Assembly: GCA_021845595.1 (NCBI GenBank)
Contig: JAJZVV010000010.1
Location: 1-64,000 of the forward strand
Reading direction: 5' to 3'
Length of the DNA stretch: 64,000 bases
From: Pseudomonadota bacterium
GTDB lineage: Bacteria; Pseudomonadota; Alphaproteobacteria; Acetobacterales; Acetobacteraceae
The notes under the pieces: model-generated
Told to the model about the DNA's origin: nothing
What the model saw: only the letters and a program-made list of their open reading frames with translations
Database searches by the model: none
Made by a program: the position numbers and the translations under genes
Part shown: positions 36,805 through 45,062 of the stretch, in pieces
Layout of the letters: each line of letters starts with the position of its first letter
How positions within the stretch are numbered: position 1 is the first letter of the stretch

Positions 36805-36837
36805 AACCTCTTACCTAACCGCGATCCCGACACGGAT

Positions 36838-36912
36838 GGGTGCGTAGCTCAGCGGGAGAGCATCGCCTTCACACGGCGGGGGTCACAGGTTCAATCCCTG
36901 TCGCACCCACCA
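36838..36912 (+). tRNA. tRNA-Val (anticodon CAC)
   Basis: The 75-base sequence folds as a tRNA. The acceptor GGGTGCG pairs with CGCACCC, followed by encoded ACCA; the D arm is GCTC...GAGC; the anticodon stem TCGCC/GGCGG closes loop TTCACAC with anticodon CAC; the T arm ACAGG/CCTGT closes TTCAATC. CAC reads the valine codon GUG. CCA is encoded. Confidence 0.95.
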
Positions 36913-37260
36913 TCCCGGACCCAAGGCCCAACCAGCCGCAACCGACGCGGCGCCATCGGCGTGCCGCTCCGATGCTCCGGTGCCGGCGCGCCGCATCGGT
37001 CGCTGGGCATAAATAATTGACATCAGCAATGAGATCGCCATACTTGGGCGTGAATAACGTTGCCGGCGCGCCGCGTGGAACGGCCGACGTGCCCAGTGCT
37101 GACGGGCTTGGCACTCGGGCATGGATACTGGTCCAGCGCGTGAGGCAACCAACGAGACTGTCGTGGCATCGGCCCTCGCGGGCGGTGTGCAGTCAGTGGG
37201 CCGTGGCAACGATGCCACGGCAAAGATCGGGTAACAAAGCCGACTCCTGGGGAGGAATCA
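36913..37260. promoter_or_regulatory. 348-bp intergenic region upstream of PQQ dehydrogenase
   Basis: No gene is supported here. A possible sigma-70 -35 box TTGACA lies at 37017-37022 in a local AT-rich patch (ATAAATAATTGACATC), with a weak TAC-containing -10 about 17-18 bases later. A perfect 9-bp hairpin (GCCGTGGCA at 37200-37208, loop ACGA, TGCCACGGC at 37213-37221) lies in the probable 5' leader of the dehydrogenase mRNA, followed by GGGGAGGAA as ribosome-binding site just before ATG 37261. Confidence 0.4.
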
Positions 37261-39000
37261 ATGCTGAGATCAACGTCTTTACGGCTGTTCTTGCTGTGCG
37301 GGGTGGCTGCCCTGCTCGGTGCCGCGCCGGTCCGCGCCGGCGAGCTCGATGCCAACGCGCTCGTGAACGCGGATGAAAATCCCAACAACTGGGTGATGTA
37401 TCACCAATCCTACCGGTCCTGGCACTTCAGCGCGCTGGATCAGATCAACGCCAGCAACGTGAAAGACCTCAAGATCGCGTGGCTCCATACGCCGTCCGTC
37501 GCCAAGCGTGGCGTGCAATCGGTGCCGCTGGTGATCGACGGGACGCTGTTCTACTCCACGTCCAACAGCCAGGTCTGGGCGCTCGATGCCGCTACGGGCG
37601 CGTTCAAGTGGAGATACCAGCCGAAGCTCGACGAGGACCGCGCGCAGGGCACCATCTACAACCCCTATAACCGCGGCGTCGCCGCGGCCTTCGGCAAGCT
37701 CTACATCGGCACCGTGGACGGGCGCCTGATCGCGCTCGACATGGCCACCGGCAAGCCCGTCTGGGATACGCAGGTGATGACGGTGGAGAAGGGCAACAAG
37801 GGCTTCACCGGCGCGCCCGTGGTGGTGAAGGACAAGGTCATCATCGGCGCCAACGGTGGCGAGCTTTCGGGCTGCTGCGGGCCGATCTTCGCTGTCGATG
37901 CCGCGACCGGCAAGGTCGCCTGGCAGTTCGACACCATCGGCGGGGATGAGCGCTCGCGGGCGAGCTGGGGCAACGACAGCTGGAAGACCGGCGGCGGCGG
38001 CGGCTGGATGACCGGCACCTATGATGCCGCCACCGATACGATCTTCTGGGGCACGGCCAACCCGGCGCCGGACTACGACCCGAGCGGGGCGAACTGGAAG
38101 ACCGAAGGGCCGCGGCCGGGCGACAATCTCTACACGTCCGGCGTCGTCGCGCTGGATCCGGGCACCGGCAAGCTGAAATCCTACTTCCAGGAGAACCCGC
38201 ACGACGCGTGGGATTTCGATGGCGCGGTGGGCGAGTTCGTCATGATCGAGCGCGACGGCAAGAACTACGTCGTGCACCCGAACAAGGGCGGCTATGTCTA
38301 TGTCTATGAGCGCGATCCGGCCAATGTGCCGCTGCGCATCCGCAATGTCTGGCATCTCGGCAAGACCGCCAACTACGTCAAAGGGGTTGATCCCGAGACC
38401 GGCCAGCTCATCGGCCGGCGCGATCTGCATGTCGGCATGAACAAGGCGCTGTGCCCGGCGATCGACGGCGCCATCAGCTGGAATTCCGGCAGCTACAATC
38501 CTGGAACCGGCCTGTATTACAAGGTCGGCCAGGAATGGTGCGAGGATATCGAGGTCGTCAAGGCGGACCGGCCGAAAGACTATTCCGGCCAGAATTACTT
38601 TGGCGCCACGTGGACGTCCGTGCCGCCGCCGGACCATGCGGCGGCCTTCGGCCATGTCTCCGGGCGTGATCCGATCACCGGCAAGATCGCCTGGGAAGTG
38701 ATCTACAAATATCCACCGCTGGCCAGCCTGCTTTCGACCAAGGGCGGCCTGGTCTTCGTTCCCGGCTCCGACGGCATGTTCGACGCGCTCGATGCCAAGA
38801 CCGGGGAGAAATTGTGGTCGCACAATAACGGCATCGGCCATCACGGCGGAGTGATTTCCTACGCCGTCAATGGCAAGCAATATATCGCCGTGGTCACCGG
38901 CTGGGGCAGCCACGTCTCGGGCAATTTCTCGACCCTGTTCGGCGAGCCCTTCACCTCGATGCCGACCGATAACGGCCAGCTCATCGTGTTCGGCCTGTAG
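37261..39000 (+). CDS. PQQ-dependent alcohol dehydrogenase (methanol/ethanol family)
   Basis: This 579-residue periplasmic quinoprotein has a signal peptide ending near residue 26 and eight-bladed propeller repeats (WALDAATGAFKW, IALDMATGKPVW, FAVDAATGKVAW). Aligning by motif with methanol dehydrogenases, the metal/PQQ ligands are Glu201 (GGELSG), Asn267 (TANPAP) and catalytic Asp318 (HDAWDFDG). A further Asp lies two residues on, at 320, the signature of lanthanide-dependent XoxF-type enzymes. The usual vicinal Cys pair before NRG is replaced by Ile-Tyr, while Cys205-Cys206 lie just after Glu201. The next gene encodes a probable electron-accepting cytochrome c. Confidence 0.9.
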   Translation: MLRSTSLRLFLLCGVAALLGAAPVRAGELDANALVNADENPNNWVMYHQSYRSWHFSALDQINASNVKDLKIAWLHTPSVAKRGVQSVPLVIDGTLFYSTSNSQVWALDAATGAFKWRYQPKLDEDRAQGTIYNPYNRGVAAAFGKLYIGTVDGRLIALDMATGKPVWDTQVMTVEKGNKGFTGAPVVVKDKVIIGANGGELSGCCGPIFAVDAATGKVAWQFDTIGGDERSRASWGNDSWKTGGGGGWMTGTYDAATDTIFWGTANPAPDYDPSGANWKTEGPRPGDNLYTSGVVALDPGTGKLKSYFQENPHDAWDFDGAVGEFVMIERDGKNYVVHPNKGGYVYVYERDPANVPLRIRNVWHLGKTANYVKGVDPETGQLIGRRDLHVGMNKALCPAIDGAISWNSGSYNPGTGLYYKVGQEWCEDIEVVKADRPKDYSGQNYFGATWTSVPPPDHAAAFGHVSGRDPITGKIAWEVIYKYPPLASLLSTKGGLVFVPGSDGMFDALDAKTGEKLWSHNNGIGHHGGVISYAVNGKQYIAVVTGWGSHVSGNFSTLFGEPFTSMPTDNGQLIVFGL

Positions 39001-39084
39001 TCCGTGCCTCGGCGCGCCCGGTGCCGTTCCGGCCCGGGCGCGTCAGCCTTTGCCCCGCCCGCCACGCCCGACCCGAGCCGCACC

Positions 39085-39450
39085 ATGTCTCCACGCCGAC
39101 TTCGCCGCTGGCCCGCCTGGCTGCTGGCTGGCGCTCTCTCGCTGCCCAACCTCGCCGGCGCCGAGGAGCCACCCAAGGCGGCCGATCCAGCCCCCGCCGA
39201 CCCGGCTCCCGCCAAGCCGGTGGACGTCAAAGCCCTGTTCGCGAACCAGTGCAGCTGGTGCCACGGCGCGTATGGCATGAAGGCCGACAAGGGCCCGAAA
39301 CTCGCCGGCACGCGCATGACCGAGGAGCAGGTGCGCCAGCGCATCCTCAACGGCAAGCCCGGCGCCATGCCGAGCTTCCGCAAGGTCTTCAGCCCCGAGG
39401 AAGTGGCGGCCTTCGCCCGCTACATCAAATCGCTCCCGGCCGGGGACTGA
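39085..39450 (+). CDS. Class I c-type cytochrome, probable dehydrogenase partner
   Basis: This 121-residue exported protein has a signal peptide (RRLRRWPAWLLAGALSL), an Ala/Pro/Asp-rich linker, one haem motif CSWCH at residues 56-60 and a likely axial Met95 in GAMPSF. ATG 39085 gives a normal signal peptide; an upstream ATG at 39004 would add 27 residues without any feature. It begins 84 bases after the PQQ dehydrogenase and should carry electrons from PQQ to the terminal oxidase, like cytochrome cL or XoxG. Its 3' end is duplicated at 40011-40106. Confidence 0.88.
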   Translation: MSPRRLRRWPAWLLAGALSLPNLAGAEEPPKAADPAPADPAPAKPVDVKALFANQCSWCHGAYGMKADKGPKLAGTRMTEEQVRQRILNGKPGAMPSFRKVFSPEEVAAFARYIKSLPAGD

Positions 39451-39484
39451 GCGAGGGTTCCGTCCTTCGGGAAAGTACGTATTG
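39388..39484. repeat. Direct repeat, copy A (functional cytochrome tail)
   Basis: This 97-bp segment covers the last 20 codons of the cytochrome c gene and 34 bases beyond. It is repeated with about 85% identity at 40011-40106, on the other side of the lipoprotein gene. The block CGCCCGCTACATCAAATCGC and its continuation is identical in both copies. Confidence 0.9.
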
Positions 39485-39510
39485 ACTGAAGCGCGAAAAT
39501 CAATTTAACA
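39482..39510 (+). promoter_or_regulatory. Candidate sigma-70 promoter of the lipoprotein gene
   Basis: TTGACT (39482-39487) and TTAACA (39505-39510) are spaced by 17 bases in an AT-rich patch unlike the surrounding DNA. The next gene starts at 39550 after AAGGGGGA. The -35 box lies at the end of a direct repeat; the second copy of the repeat reads TTGCCC here, so the promoter exists only in the first copy. Confidence 0.5.
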
Positions 39511-39549
39511 CCAAAAAGTTTAGAATGTAAAAATAAGGGGGACGCGTCG

Positions 39550-39945
39550 ATGAGTGTTACCATCAGAATGCCGCTCCGCGACAAGAAATCGCGCTACAGC
39601 CTGCTGCTCTGCACGGCCATGGCCGTCGTGAGCGTTATTCCGGCCTGTGGCAAGAAGCGAAGCACGAGTTCGAACCCGACGGCCTTCTGCACGGCGTCGA
39701 AGAAGAACTTTGCCGAATTCATGGGTCTCCGGGACAATCCGACGCAAGCCGGCGCCAAGGAATATACCGCGGCACTCCAGAAGACGTCCGAAGTCGCGCC
39801 GGTCGAACTGGAATCCGCTATGAAGACAGTTACCGACAGCTGGTCGCGCTATGTCGACAGCGGCGATCACTCCCTGCTGACGGGAACGGCGTACGCCGCC
39901 GCCACCGACCAGATCAACACCTGGGAATCGGAGTTCTGCAAATAG
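39550..39945 (+). CDS. Small lipoprotein of unknown function
   Basis: This 131-residue protein has a lipoprotein signal peptide, with lipobox Ile-Pro-Ala-Cys near residue 33 (SVIPACGKK). The mature part is hydrophilic and helical, with two further cysteines (TAFCTASKK and the C-terminal EFCK) that could form a disulfide. I recognise no family. It is clearly less GC-rich than its neighbours, with codons such as TTT, AAT and TAT, and it lies between a functional cytochrome c gene and a truncated copy of that gene's tail. This suggests it entered the locus with a duplication or transfer. Confidence 0.7.
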   Translation: MSVTIRMPLRDKKSRYSLLLCTAMAVVSVIPACGKKRSTSSNPTAFCTASKKNFAEFMGLRDNPTQAGAKEYTAALQKTSEVAPVELESAMKTVTDSWSRYVDSGDHSLLTGTAYAAATDQINTWESEFCK

Positions 39946-39971
39946 CGAACGGGCGCCGTTCATAGCCGAAA

Positions 39972-40076
39972 ATGGCAGGCAAGAATGATCGGGCGGGCTT
40001 GCGCATGGTGTTCAGCCCGGAGGACGTGAAGGCGCTCGCCCGCTACATCAAATCGCTCCCGGCCGGGGAGGAGTGA
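39972..40076 (+). pseudogene. Truncated cytochrome c tail (duplicated remnant)
   Basis: The short frame ends VFSPEDVKALARYIKSLP plus AGEE, nearly the same as the C-terminus of the cytochrome at 39085 (VFSPEEVAAFARYIKSLP). The haem motif and the Met ligand are missing, and sequence before 40008 does not match the cytochrome. The homology extends past the stop to 40106. This is a partial duplication, not a working gene; an ATG at 39972 opens the frame only by chance. Confidence 0.8.
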
Positions 40077-40175
40077 AGGTTCCGCCCTCCGGGAAACTAC
40101 GTATTGCCCGGCTTCCAGCGCGCGGTTGAACTAGTACCTGATATGAATGTTTCAGGAACCGCCGAGGAGCCCGTC

Positions 40176-40853
40176 ATGTCCGCATCTCCCGCCGCCGCCG
40201 CGCCAGGCTTCGCGGACCAGCCGATCGGCAGCATCGCCGCCGCACTGCCCGGAGCGACCGCGCTGTTCCGCCGCCACAAGCTCGATTTCTGCTGCGGCGG
40301 CGCGACCAGGCTGGCTGACGCAGCCGCGGCGCGCGGCGTCGGGCTGGCCGATCTCGAACGCGAACTCGCCGCTCTGCAGCCGCAGGCTCCGGTGGCGCCC
40401 GAGGAAACCGACGCGCTGATCGACCATATCCTGGATCGCTATCACGCCGTTCACCGGGCCGAACTGCCCGAGCTGATCCGGCTCGCGCGGCGGGTGGAAG
40501 CGGTGCATCGGGACGACCCCGCGGCGCCGGCGGGGCTGGCGGAGCTGCTCGAGACGATCGAGGCCGAGCTGGTGGAGCACCAGGCCAAGGAAGAGCAGGT
40601 TCTGTTCCCGCTCATGCGTGCCGGCGGCCACCCCATGATCGTCCACCCGATCGCGCGCATGCGCGACGAGCACGAGGCCCACGGCGCCAATCTCGCCGAA
40701 ATCCTTGTCCTCACCAACGACATCACGCTGCCGCCGGAGGCCTGCAACAGCTGGCGCGCGCTCTATGCCGGGCTGGCGAAATTCGCCGAGGACCTGACCG
40801 AGCACGTGCATCTCGAAAACAACGTGCTGTTTCCTCGCTTCGCCGACGTCTGA
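40176..40853 (+). CDS. Iron-sulfur cluster repair di-iron protein (RIC/YtfE/ScdA)
   Basis: This 225-residue protein has an N-terminal ScdA-type domain with the HKLDFCCGG motif (Cys39-Cys40) and a C-terminal hemerythrin-like domain with di-iron His/Glu ligands in DRYHAVHRAELPE, EHQAKEEQVLFP, RDEHEAHGA and EHVHLENNVLFP. Such proteins restore FeS clusters damaged by nitric oxide or oxidants. ATG 40176 follows GAGGAGCCC; an upstream ATG at 40143 remains possible. It stands alone here, 70 bp after the cytochrome remnant. Confidence 0.92.
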   Translation: MSASPAAAAPGFADQPIGSIAAALPGATALFRRHKLDFCCGGATRLADAAAARGVGLADLERELAALQPQAPVAPEETDALIDHILDRYHAVHRAELPELIRLARRVEAVHRDDPAAPAGLAELLETIEAELVEHQAKEEQVLFPLMRAGGHPMIVHPIARMRDEHEAHGANLAEILVLTNDITLPPEACNSWRALYAGLAKFAEDLTEHVHLENNVLFPRFADV

Positions 40854-40936
40854 CGCCGTCGCGCTTGCCGAATTCCGCTGCGCCGGCGCAGAACGGACCG
40901 GTCCGTAACCCCGATCCGAGACCGAGGAGGGCCGCG

Positions 40937-41290
40937 ATGTCCGATCCGCTCTATCCCACGCCCACGCGCGAGCTCGCCGCGCGGCGCAAGGCGCTGGCGC
41001 CCGAGATGCTGGCGGCGTTCGACAATTTCAGCCGCACCGTCTTCGCCGAGGGCGCGCTGCCGGTGAAGACCAAGCAGCTCATCGCGCTCGCCGTTTCGCA
41101 CGTGACCCAGTGCCCCTTCTGCATCCGCGCCCATACCCGCGCGGCCAAGCGCCACGGCGCGAGCGAGCAGGAAATGATGGAGGCGATCTGGGTCGCGGCC
41201 GAGATGCGGGCCGGTGCCGCCTACGCGCACAGCCTGCTCGCGATGGACGAGATGCGGGCGATGGACGAGGCGGCGCCGAAGCCGGGCTGA
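40937..41290 (+). CDS. Carboxymuconolactone decarboxylase/AhpD-like protein
   Basis: This 117-residue protein has the AhpD redox motif CPFCIRAH (Cys59, Cys62, His66) and helices KTKQLIALAVSHVTQ and SEQEMMEAIWVAAEM typical of the CMD family. The CxxC plus His suggests peroxidase or disulfide reductase activity rather than decarboxylation. ATG 40937 follows CCGAGGAGGG. It lies 83 bp after the FeS-repair gene, so a shared oxidative or nitrosative stress role is possible. Confidence 0.88.
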   Translation: MSDPLYPTPTRELAARRKALAPEMLAAFDNFSRTVFAEGALPVKTKQLIALAVSHVTQCPFCIRAHTRAAKRHGASEQEMMEAIWVAAEMRAGAAYAHSLLAMDEMRAMDEAAPKPG

Positions 41291-41295
41291 GCGGT

Positions 41296-41682
41296 TCAGC
41301 CCGCGGCCTCGGCGGCGGGAAAATTCAGCTCCAGCCGGATGCCGTTGGGGTCGGTGAGAAACACCTGGTGCACCGCCTGGTCCGGCACCGTCCGCTGGTC
41401 GAAGCGGATGCCGAGCGCGGCGAGACGGGCACGCACGCCGGGGAGGTCCGTCGCGGTGAAGGCGATATGGTCGATCCGCCCCGTCATCGTCGCGCCCGCC
41501 CCGGCGCCGGCATCTTCGATGACGTGCACGAGCGGCGCACCGTCCTGGTAGAGCCAGGCGCCGGGAAAGGGGAACGCCGGGCGCGGCCCGATGCTGAAGC
41601 CCATCACGTCGGTATAGAAGCGGCGCGTCGCGGCGAGATCGCCGGTGCGGATCGTGTAGTGGTCGAGCCTGCCGATGGCCAT
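41296..41682 (-). CDS. Glyoxalase/bleomycin-resistance (VOC) family protein
   Basis: This 128-residue protein has the paired beta-alpha-beta-beta-beta VOC fold. It starts MAIGRLDHYTIRTGDLAATRRFYTDVMGFS and ends with HQVFLTDPNGIRLELNFP. Possible metal ligands are His8, His60-region (VHVIED), His in GRIDHIAF and a late Glu. It is a dioxygenase-, lyase- or resistance-type VOC; no specific reaction can be assigned. It converges on the AhpD-like gene with only five bases between the stops. Confidence 0.85.
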   Translation of the reverse strand: MAIGRLDHYTIRTGDLAATRRFYTDVMGFSIGPRPAFPFPGAWLYQDGAPLVHVIEDAGAGAGATMTGRIDHIAFTATDLPGVRARLAALGIRFDQRTVPDQAVHQVFLTDPNGIRLELNFPAAEAAG

Positions 41683-41769
41683 GGTTCACCCTCCCTACGC
41701 CTGCCGCCAGCCTGCGCAGGCATGCCGGCGGCGTCAATGTGGCTCTTTCCTCCGCGGCCGGCCGGGGCG

Positions 41770-43221
41770 ATGCTTGCGACGATGCATCCTCCCCTCACCG
41801 AAACCGCCAGCCTCGCTCCGCCCCGTGCCGCCGCCAGCCCGCGGCTGACGGCGCTCATCGTCGCCTGCGCGCTGTTGATGCAGAACCTCGACTCGACGGT
41901 GCTCGCCACCGCGCTGCCGGTGATGGCGCACGCCTACGGCGCGGACCCGGTACGGATGAGCGTGGCGCTGACCTCCTATCTGCTCAGCCTCGCCGTGTTC
42001 ATCCCGGCGAGCGGCTGGATGGCCGACCGGTTCGGCGCCCGCGCGGTCTTCCGCCTCGCTATTATCGTGTTCACGCTCGGCTCGGTGCTGTGCGGCTCGG
42101 CGCAGACGCTCGGCGCGCTGGTCGCCGCGCGCATCGTCCAGGGGCTCGGCGGCGCGATGATGGTCCCGGTCGGGCGGCTCCTGCTGCTGCGCAGCGTCGC
42201 CAAGTCCGAGCTCGTCGCCGCCATGGCCTGGCTCACCATGCCGGCGCTGATCGGCCCGATCCTCGGCCCGCCGCTCGGCGGCTTCATCGTCAGTTATTGG
42301 TACTGGCCGTGGATTTTCTACATCAACGTGCCGATCGGCCTGCTCGGCGTCGTGCTGGTCAGCCGCTTCATCGTCGAAGTGCGCGAGCCGCGCCCGGACC
42401 CGTTCGATGGCACCGGCCTGGCGCTCAGCGCACTGGCTCTGGTGGCGCTGATGGGCGGGCTGGAGCTGGGCGGACGCGGCCTGCTCGGCTCCGGTGCGCT
42501 GGCGGCGACGGTCGGGGTCGGGCTGGTCGCCGGCGGGCTCTATGTGCGCCACGCACGGCGCCATCCGCGGCCGGTGCTGGAGCTCGGCCTGCTCACGATC
42601 CCCACCTTCGGCGTCTCGGTGCTGGCCGGCACGCTGTTCCGGCTCGGTGTCGGCGCCGTGCCGTTCCTGCTGCCGCTGCAGATGCAGCTCGGGTTCGGCG
42701 ATTCGGCCTCCAAGAGCGGCATGATCACGTTCGCCGCCGCCGCCGGCGCGCTGGTGATGAAGCCGGCAACGCAGACGCTGCTGCGCTGGATCGGGTTCCG
42801 CGCCACGTTGCTGTGGAATGGCGTGCTCTCCGCCGTGCTGCTCGCCGCCTGCGCCGCGTTCCGCCCGGCCTGGCCGCTGGCGGCGATCTACGCCGTGCTG
42901 CTCATCGGCGGCCTGGTGCGCTCGCTGCAGTTCACCGCCTACAACTCGATCGCCTTCGCCAACATCCCGCGCGCGCGGATGAGCGCGGCCTCCAGCCTGT
43001 ATTCGACGCTGCAGCAGCTCTCGCTCACCCTCGGCATCGCGCTCGGCGCGGCCGGGCTGGAGCTTGGCCGGCGCGCCTTCGGCCACGCGCTGCCGGGGCC
43101 GGCGGATTTCAGCCTCGCCTTCCTGCTGGTCGGCGCCGCCTCGGCGCTGGCGGCACCGTGCGCCCTGCTGCTCAGCCGCGACGCCGGCGCCGAGCTCGCC
43201 GGGCGCGGAGCGGCGGACTGA
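41770..43221 (+). CDS. MFS drug exporter, DHA2 (14-TM) family
   Basis: This 483-residue protein has about fourteen hydrophobic segments. LMQNLDSTVLATALPVMA in helix 1, PASGWMADRFGARAVFR in the 2-3 loop and PALIGPILGPPLGGFIV in helix 5 are EmrB/QacA-type signatures, with WIFYINVPIGLLG following. It probably exports drugs or metabolites by proton antiport. Two in-frame ATGs (41770, 41782) are possible. No partner adaptor (EmrA-like) gene adjoins, so it probably works alone. Confidence 0.9.
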   Translation: MLATMHPPLTETASLAPPRAAASPRLTALIVACALLMQNLDSTVLATALPVMAHAYGADPVRMSVALTSYLLSLAVFIPASGWMADRFGARAVFRLAIIVFTLGSVLCGSAQTLGALVAARIVQGLGGAMMVPVGRLLLLRSVAKSELVAAMAWLTMPALIGPILGPPLGGFIVSYWYWPWIFYINVPIGLLGVVLVSRFIVEVREPRPDPFDGTGLALSALALVALMGGLELGGRGLLGSGALAATVGVGLVAGGLYVRHARRHPRPVLELGLLTIPTFGVSVLAGTLFRLGVGAVPFLLPLQMQLGFGDSASKSGMITFAAAAGALVMKPATQTLLRWIGFRATLLWNGVLSAVLLAACAAFRPAWPLAAIYAVLLIGGLVRSLQFTAYNSIAFANIPRARMSAASSLYSTLQQLSLTLGIALGAAGLELGRRAFGHALPGPADFSLAFLLVGAASALAAPCALLLSRDAGAELAGRGAAD

Positions 43222-43275
43222 TTGCCGCACGCCGACGCAGCCGATATGGTTTGCCAATCATAGCGGAGCTTCGCC

Positions 43276-44286
43276 GTGCGCAGAGATCGACGACGGTTCC
43301 TTGCCCTCACGCTGCTGTCGCTCGCCTTCGCGCCCGGGGCGGGTGGTGCCGCGGAGATCGTCGACGCGACCGGGCGGCACGTCGCCCTGCCCGCAGGCAT
43401 CGCGCGGGTGATGCCCGCCGGCCCGCCGGCCGCGGTGCTGCTGGCCGCGCTGGCGCCGGAGATGATGACCGGCTGGCCACACCCGCCCGCCGCCGCTGCC
43501 GCCGCGCTGCTCGCCGCCCCGCTCGCCGCCCTGCCCAAGTCGCCGCCGCTGGAGCCGGCGGCGCAGGCCGCCATCGCGGCGACGCATCCAGACCTCATCG
43601 TCGACTACGGCACCGTCAGCCCGCGCTACGTCGCACGCGCGCGCGACACGCAGGCCGGCGTGCCGGTGCTGCTGTTCGACGGCGGGCTGGAGAAGGTTCC
43701 CGACATTCTGCGCCAGCTCGGCACCGCGCTCGGCCGCGCCGCGCGCGGGGAGGACCTGGCGCGCATGGCCGCCGACATCCTCGCCGCCCGCCGTCCCGAT
43801 GCGATGCGGCGCGTGGTCTATGTCCGCGGCGAGCCGGACGCGCTGATCGCCGCCGCGCCGGGCTCGCAGCCGTTCGAGACGCTGCGGGTCGCCGGCTGGC
43901 AGGTGCTGGCGCCGGCGGGCGAGGCGGGCGAGAAATTCCGCCCCGTCACCGCCGCGGCGATCGCCGCACTCGACCCGGATGTACTGATCCTGACCGATCC
44001 CGCCGCCCGCGCCGCTTTGGCGACGGCGCCGGAATGGCGCGCGGTGCGGGCGCTGCGCGAAGGCCACGCCTATATCGCGCCGATGCTGCCGTTCGGCTGG
44101 TTCGAGGAGCCGCCGTCGATCAACCGGTTGCTCGGGCTGCTCTGGACCGAACACTACGCCGACCCGGCCGCGCTCGCGGCACGCGCGGCCTCGGTACAGG
44201 CGGCGCTCTACGGCCGCACCGCCAGCGCGGCCGAGACCGCGGCGCTGCGCGACGCTCTCGCCCCGATCCTCATCGCGACGCCATGA
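43276..44286 (+). CDS. FecB/TroA-type ABC substrate-binding protein
   Basis: This 336-residue periplasmic protein has a Tat-like N-terminus (MRRDRRRFLALTLLSLAF) and the cobalamin/iron-siderophore binding-protein fold: EIVDATGRHVALP near residue 27, HPDLIVDYG near 104 and HAYIAPMLPFGWFEEPPSINRLLGLLW near 270. Members bind metal chelates, haem, cobalamin or, in MolA-type systems, molybdate/tungstate. GTG 43276 follows AGCGGAGC. Its stop overlaps the modA start (ATGA), so a role in molybdate uptake is suggested by context only. Confidence 0.8.
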   Translation: MRRDRRRFLALTLLSLAFAPGAGGAAEIVDATGRHVALPAGIARVMPAGPPAAVLLAALAPEMMTGWPHPPAAAAAALLAAPLAALPKSPPLEPAAQAAIAATHPDLIVDYGTVSPRYVARARDTQAGVPVLLFDGGLEKVPDILRQLGTALGRAARGEDLARMAADILAARRPDAMRRVVYVRGEPDALIAAAPGSQPFETLRVAGWQVLAPAGEAGEKFRPVTAAAIAALDPDVLILTDPAARAALATAPEWRAVRALREGHAYIAPMLPFGWFEEPPSINRLLGLLWTEHYADPAALAARAASVQAALYGRTASAAETAALRDALAPILIATP

Positions 44287-45056
44287 TCCGGCCGCGCCGC
44301 CGCACGCTCCTGCTCGGCGGCGGCGCGCTGCTCGTGGCTGGCGCGGCGCCGGAGCCGCTCACCGTCTTCGCCGCCGCCAGCCTCACCGACGCGTTGCGCG
44401 CCGTCGACGGCGCCTGGCAGGGGCAAGGCGGCGCGCCGCTGCGCCTCGTGTTCGGGGCCAGTTCGACGCTGGCGCGCCAGATCCAGGCCGGCGCGCCGGC
44501 GGATCTCTTCCTGTCCGCCGACGAGCGCTGGATGGATGAACTCGCCGGCCACGACCTGCTCGTGCCGGATACGCGGCGGGATCTGCTGCATAATCGGCTC
44601 GTGCTGATCGGGCCGGCCGATCGGGCCGGGGGCGGACCGCCGGCGGCGATGACCCGGGATTTCGACCTCGCCGGCCTGCTCGGCCGCGATGGACGGCTTG
44701 CGGTCGGCGACCCCGGCCATGTGCCGGCCGGGCTCTACGCGCGCCAGGCGCTGACCCGGCTGGGATTGTGGCCGGCGATGGCGCCACGGCTGGCGCCGGC
44801 GGCGGATGTGCGCGCGGCGCTGCAGCTCGTCGCCCGGGGCGAGGCGCCGGCCGGCATCGTCTATGCCACGGACGCCGAGGCCGCGCCCACGGTGCGGGTG
44901 CTTGCCATCTTCCCGGCGGACCTGCACGACCCGATCACCTACCCCATCGCCATCCCGCGCGGCCATGACCGTGCCGAAACGCGGGCGCTGCTCGCCTTCC
45001 TCGCCGGCCCGGCGGCGCGGGCGATCTTCGTCCGCTTCGGCTTCACGCCGGAGTAG
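44283..45056 (+). CDS. modA: Molybdate ABC transporter, substrate-binding protein
   Basis: This 257-residue protein has a Tat-like leader (RPRRRTLLLGGGALL), then LTVFAAASLTDAL, FGASSTLARQIQAGAPADLFLSA and VGDPGHVPAGLYARQAL, all ModA motifs for binding the MoO4 oxyanion through Ser and backbone amides. ATG 44283 overlaps the upstream stop. The TAG at 45054 is in the same reading frame as modB, so the two proteins are separated by a single stop codon. Confidence 0.94.
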   Translation: MIRPRRRTLLLGGGALLVAGAAPEPLTVFAAASLTDALRAVDGAWQGQGGAPLRLVFGASSTLARQIQAGAPADLFLSADERWMDELAGHDLLVPDTRRDLLHNRLVLIGPADRAGGGPPAAMTRDFDLAGLLGRDGRLAVGDPGHVPAGLYARQALTRLGLWPAMAPRLAPAADVRAALQLVARGEAPAGIVYATDAEAAPTVRVLAIFPADLHDPITYPIAIPRGHDRAETRALLAFLAGPAARAIFVRFGFTPE

Positions 45057-45062
45057 GCGAAG

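Noticed and set aside
36869-37218. Minus-strand frames ending in sequences such as GATGIEPVTPAV across the tRNA
   Set aside because: These are the well-known false translation of a tRNA complement; the tRNA-Val fold on the plus strand explains the sequence.
41110-41769. N-terminal extension of the DHA2 exporter frame through the VOC and AhpD region
   Set aside because: The extension overlaps two well-supported genes and has no family similarity; helix 1 starts soon after ATG 41770.
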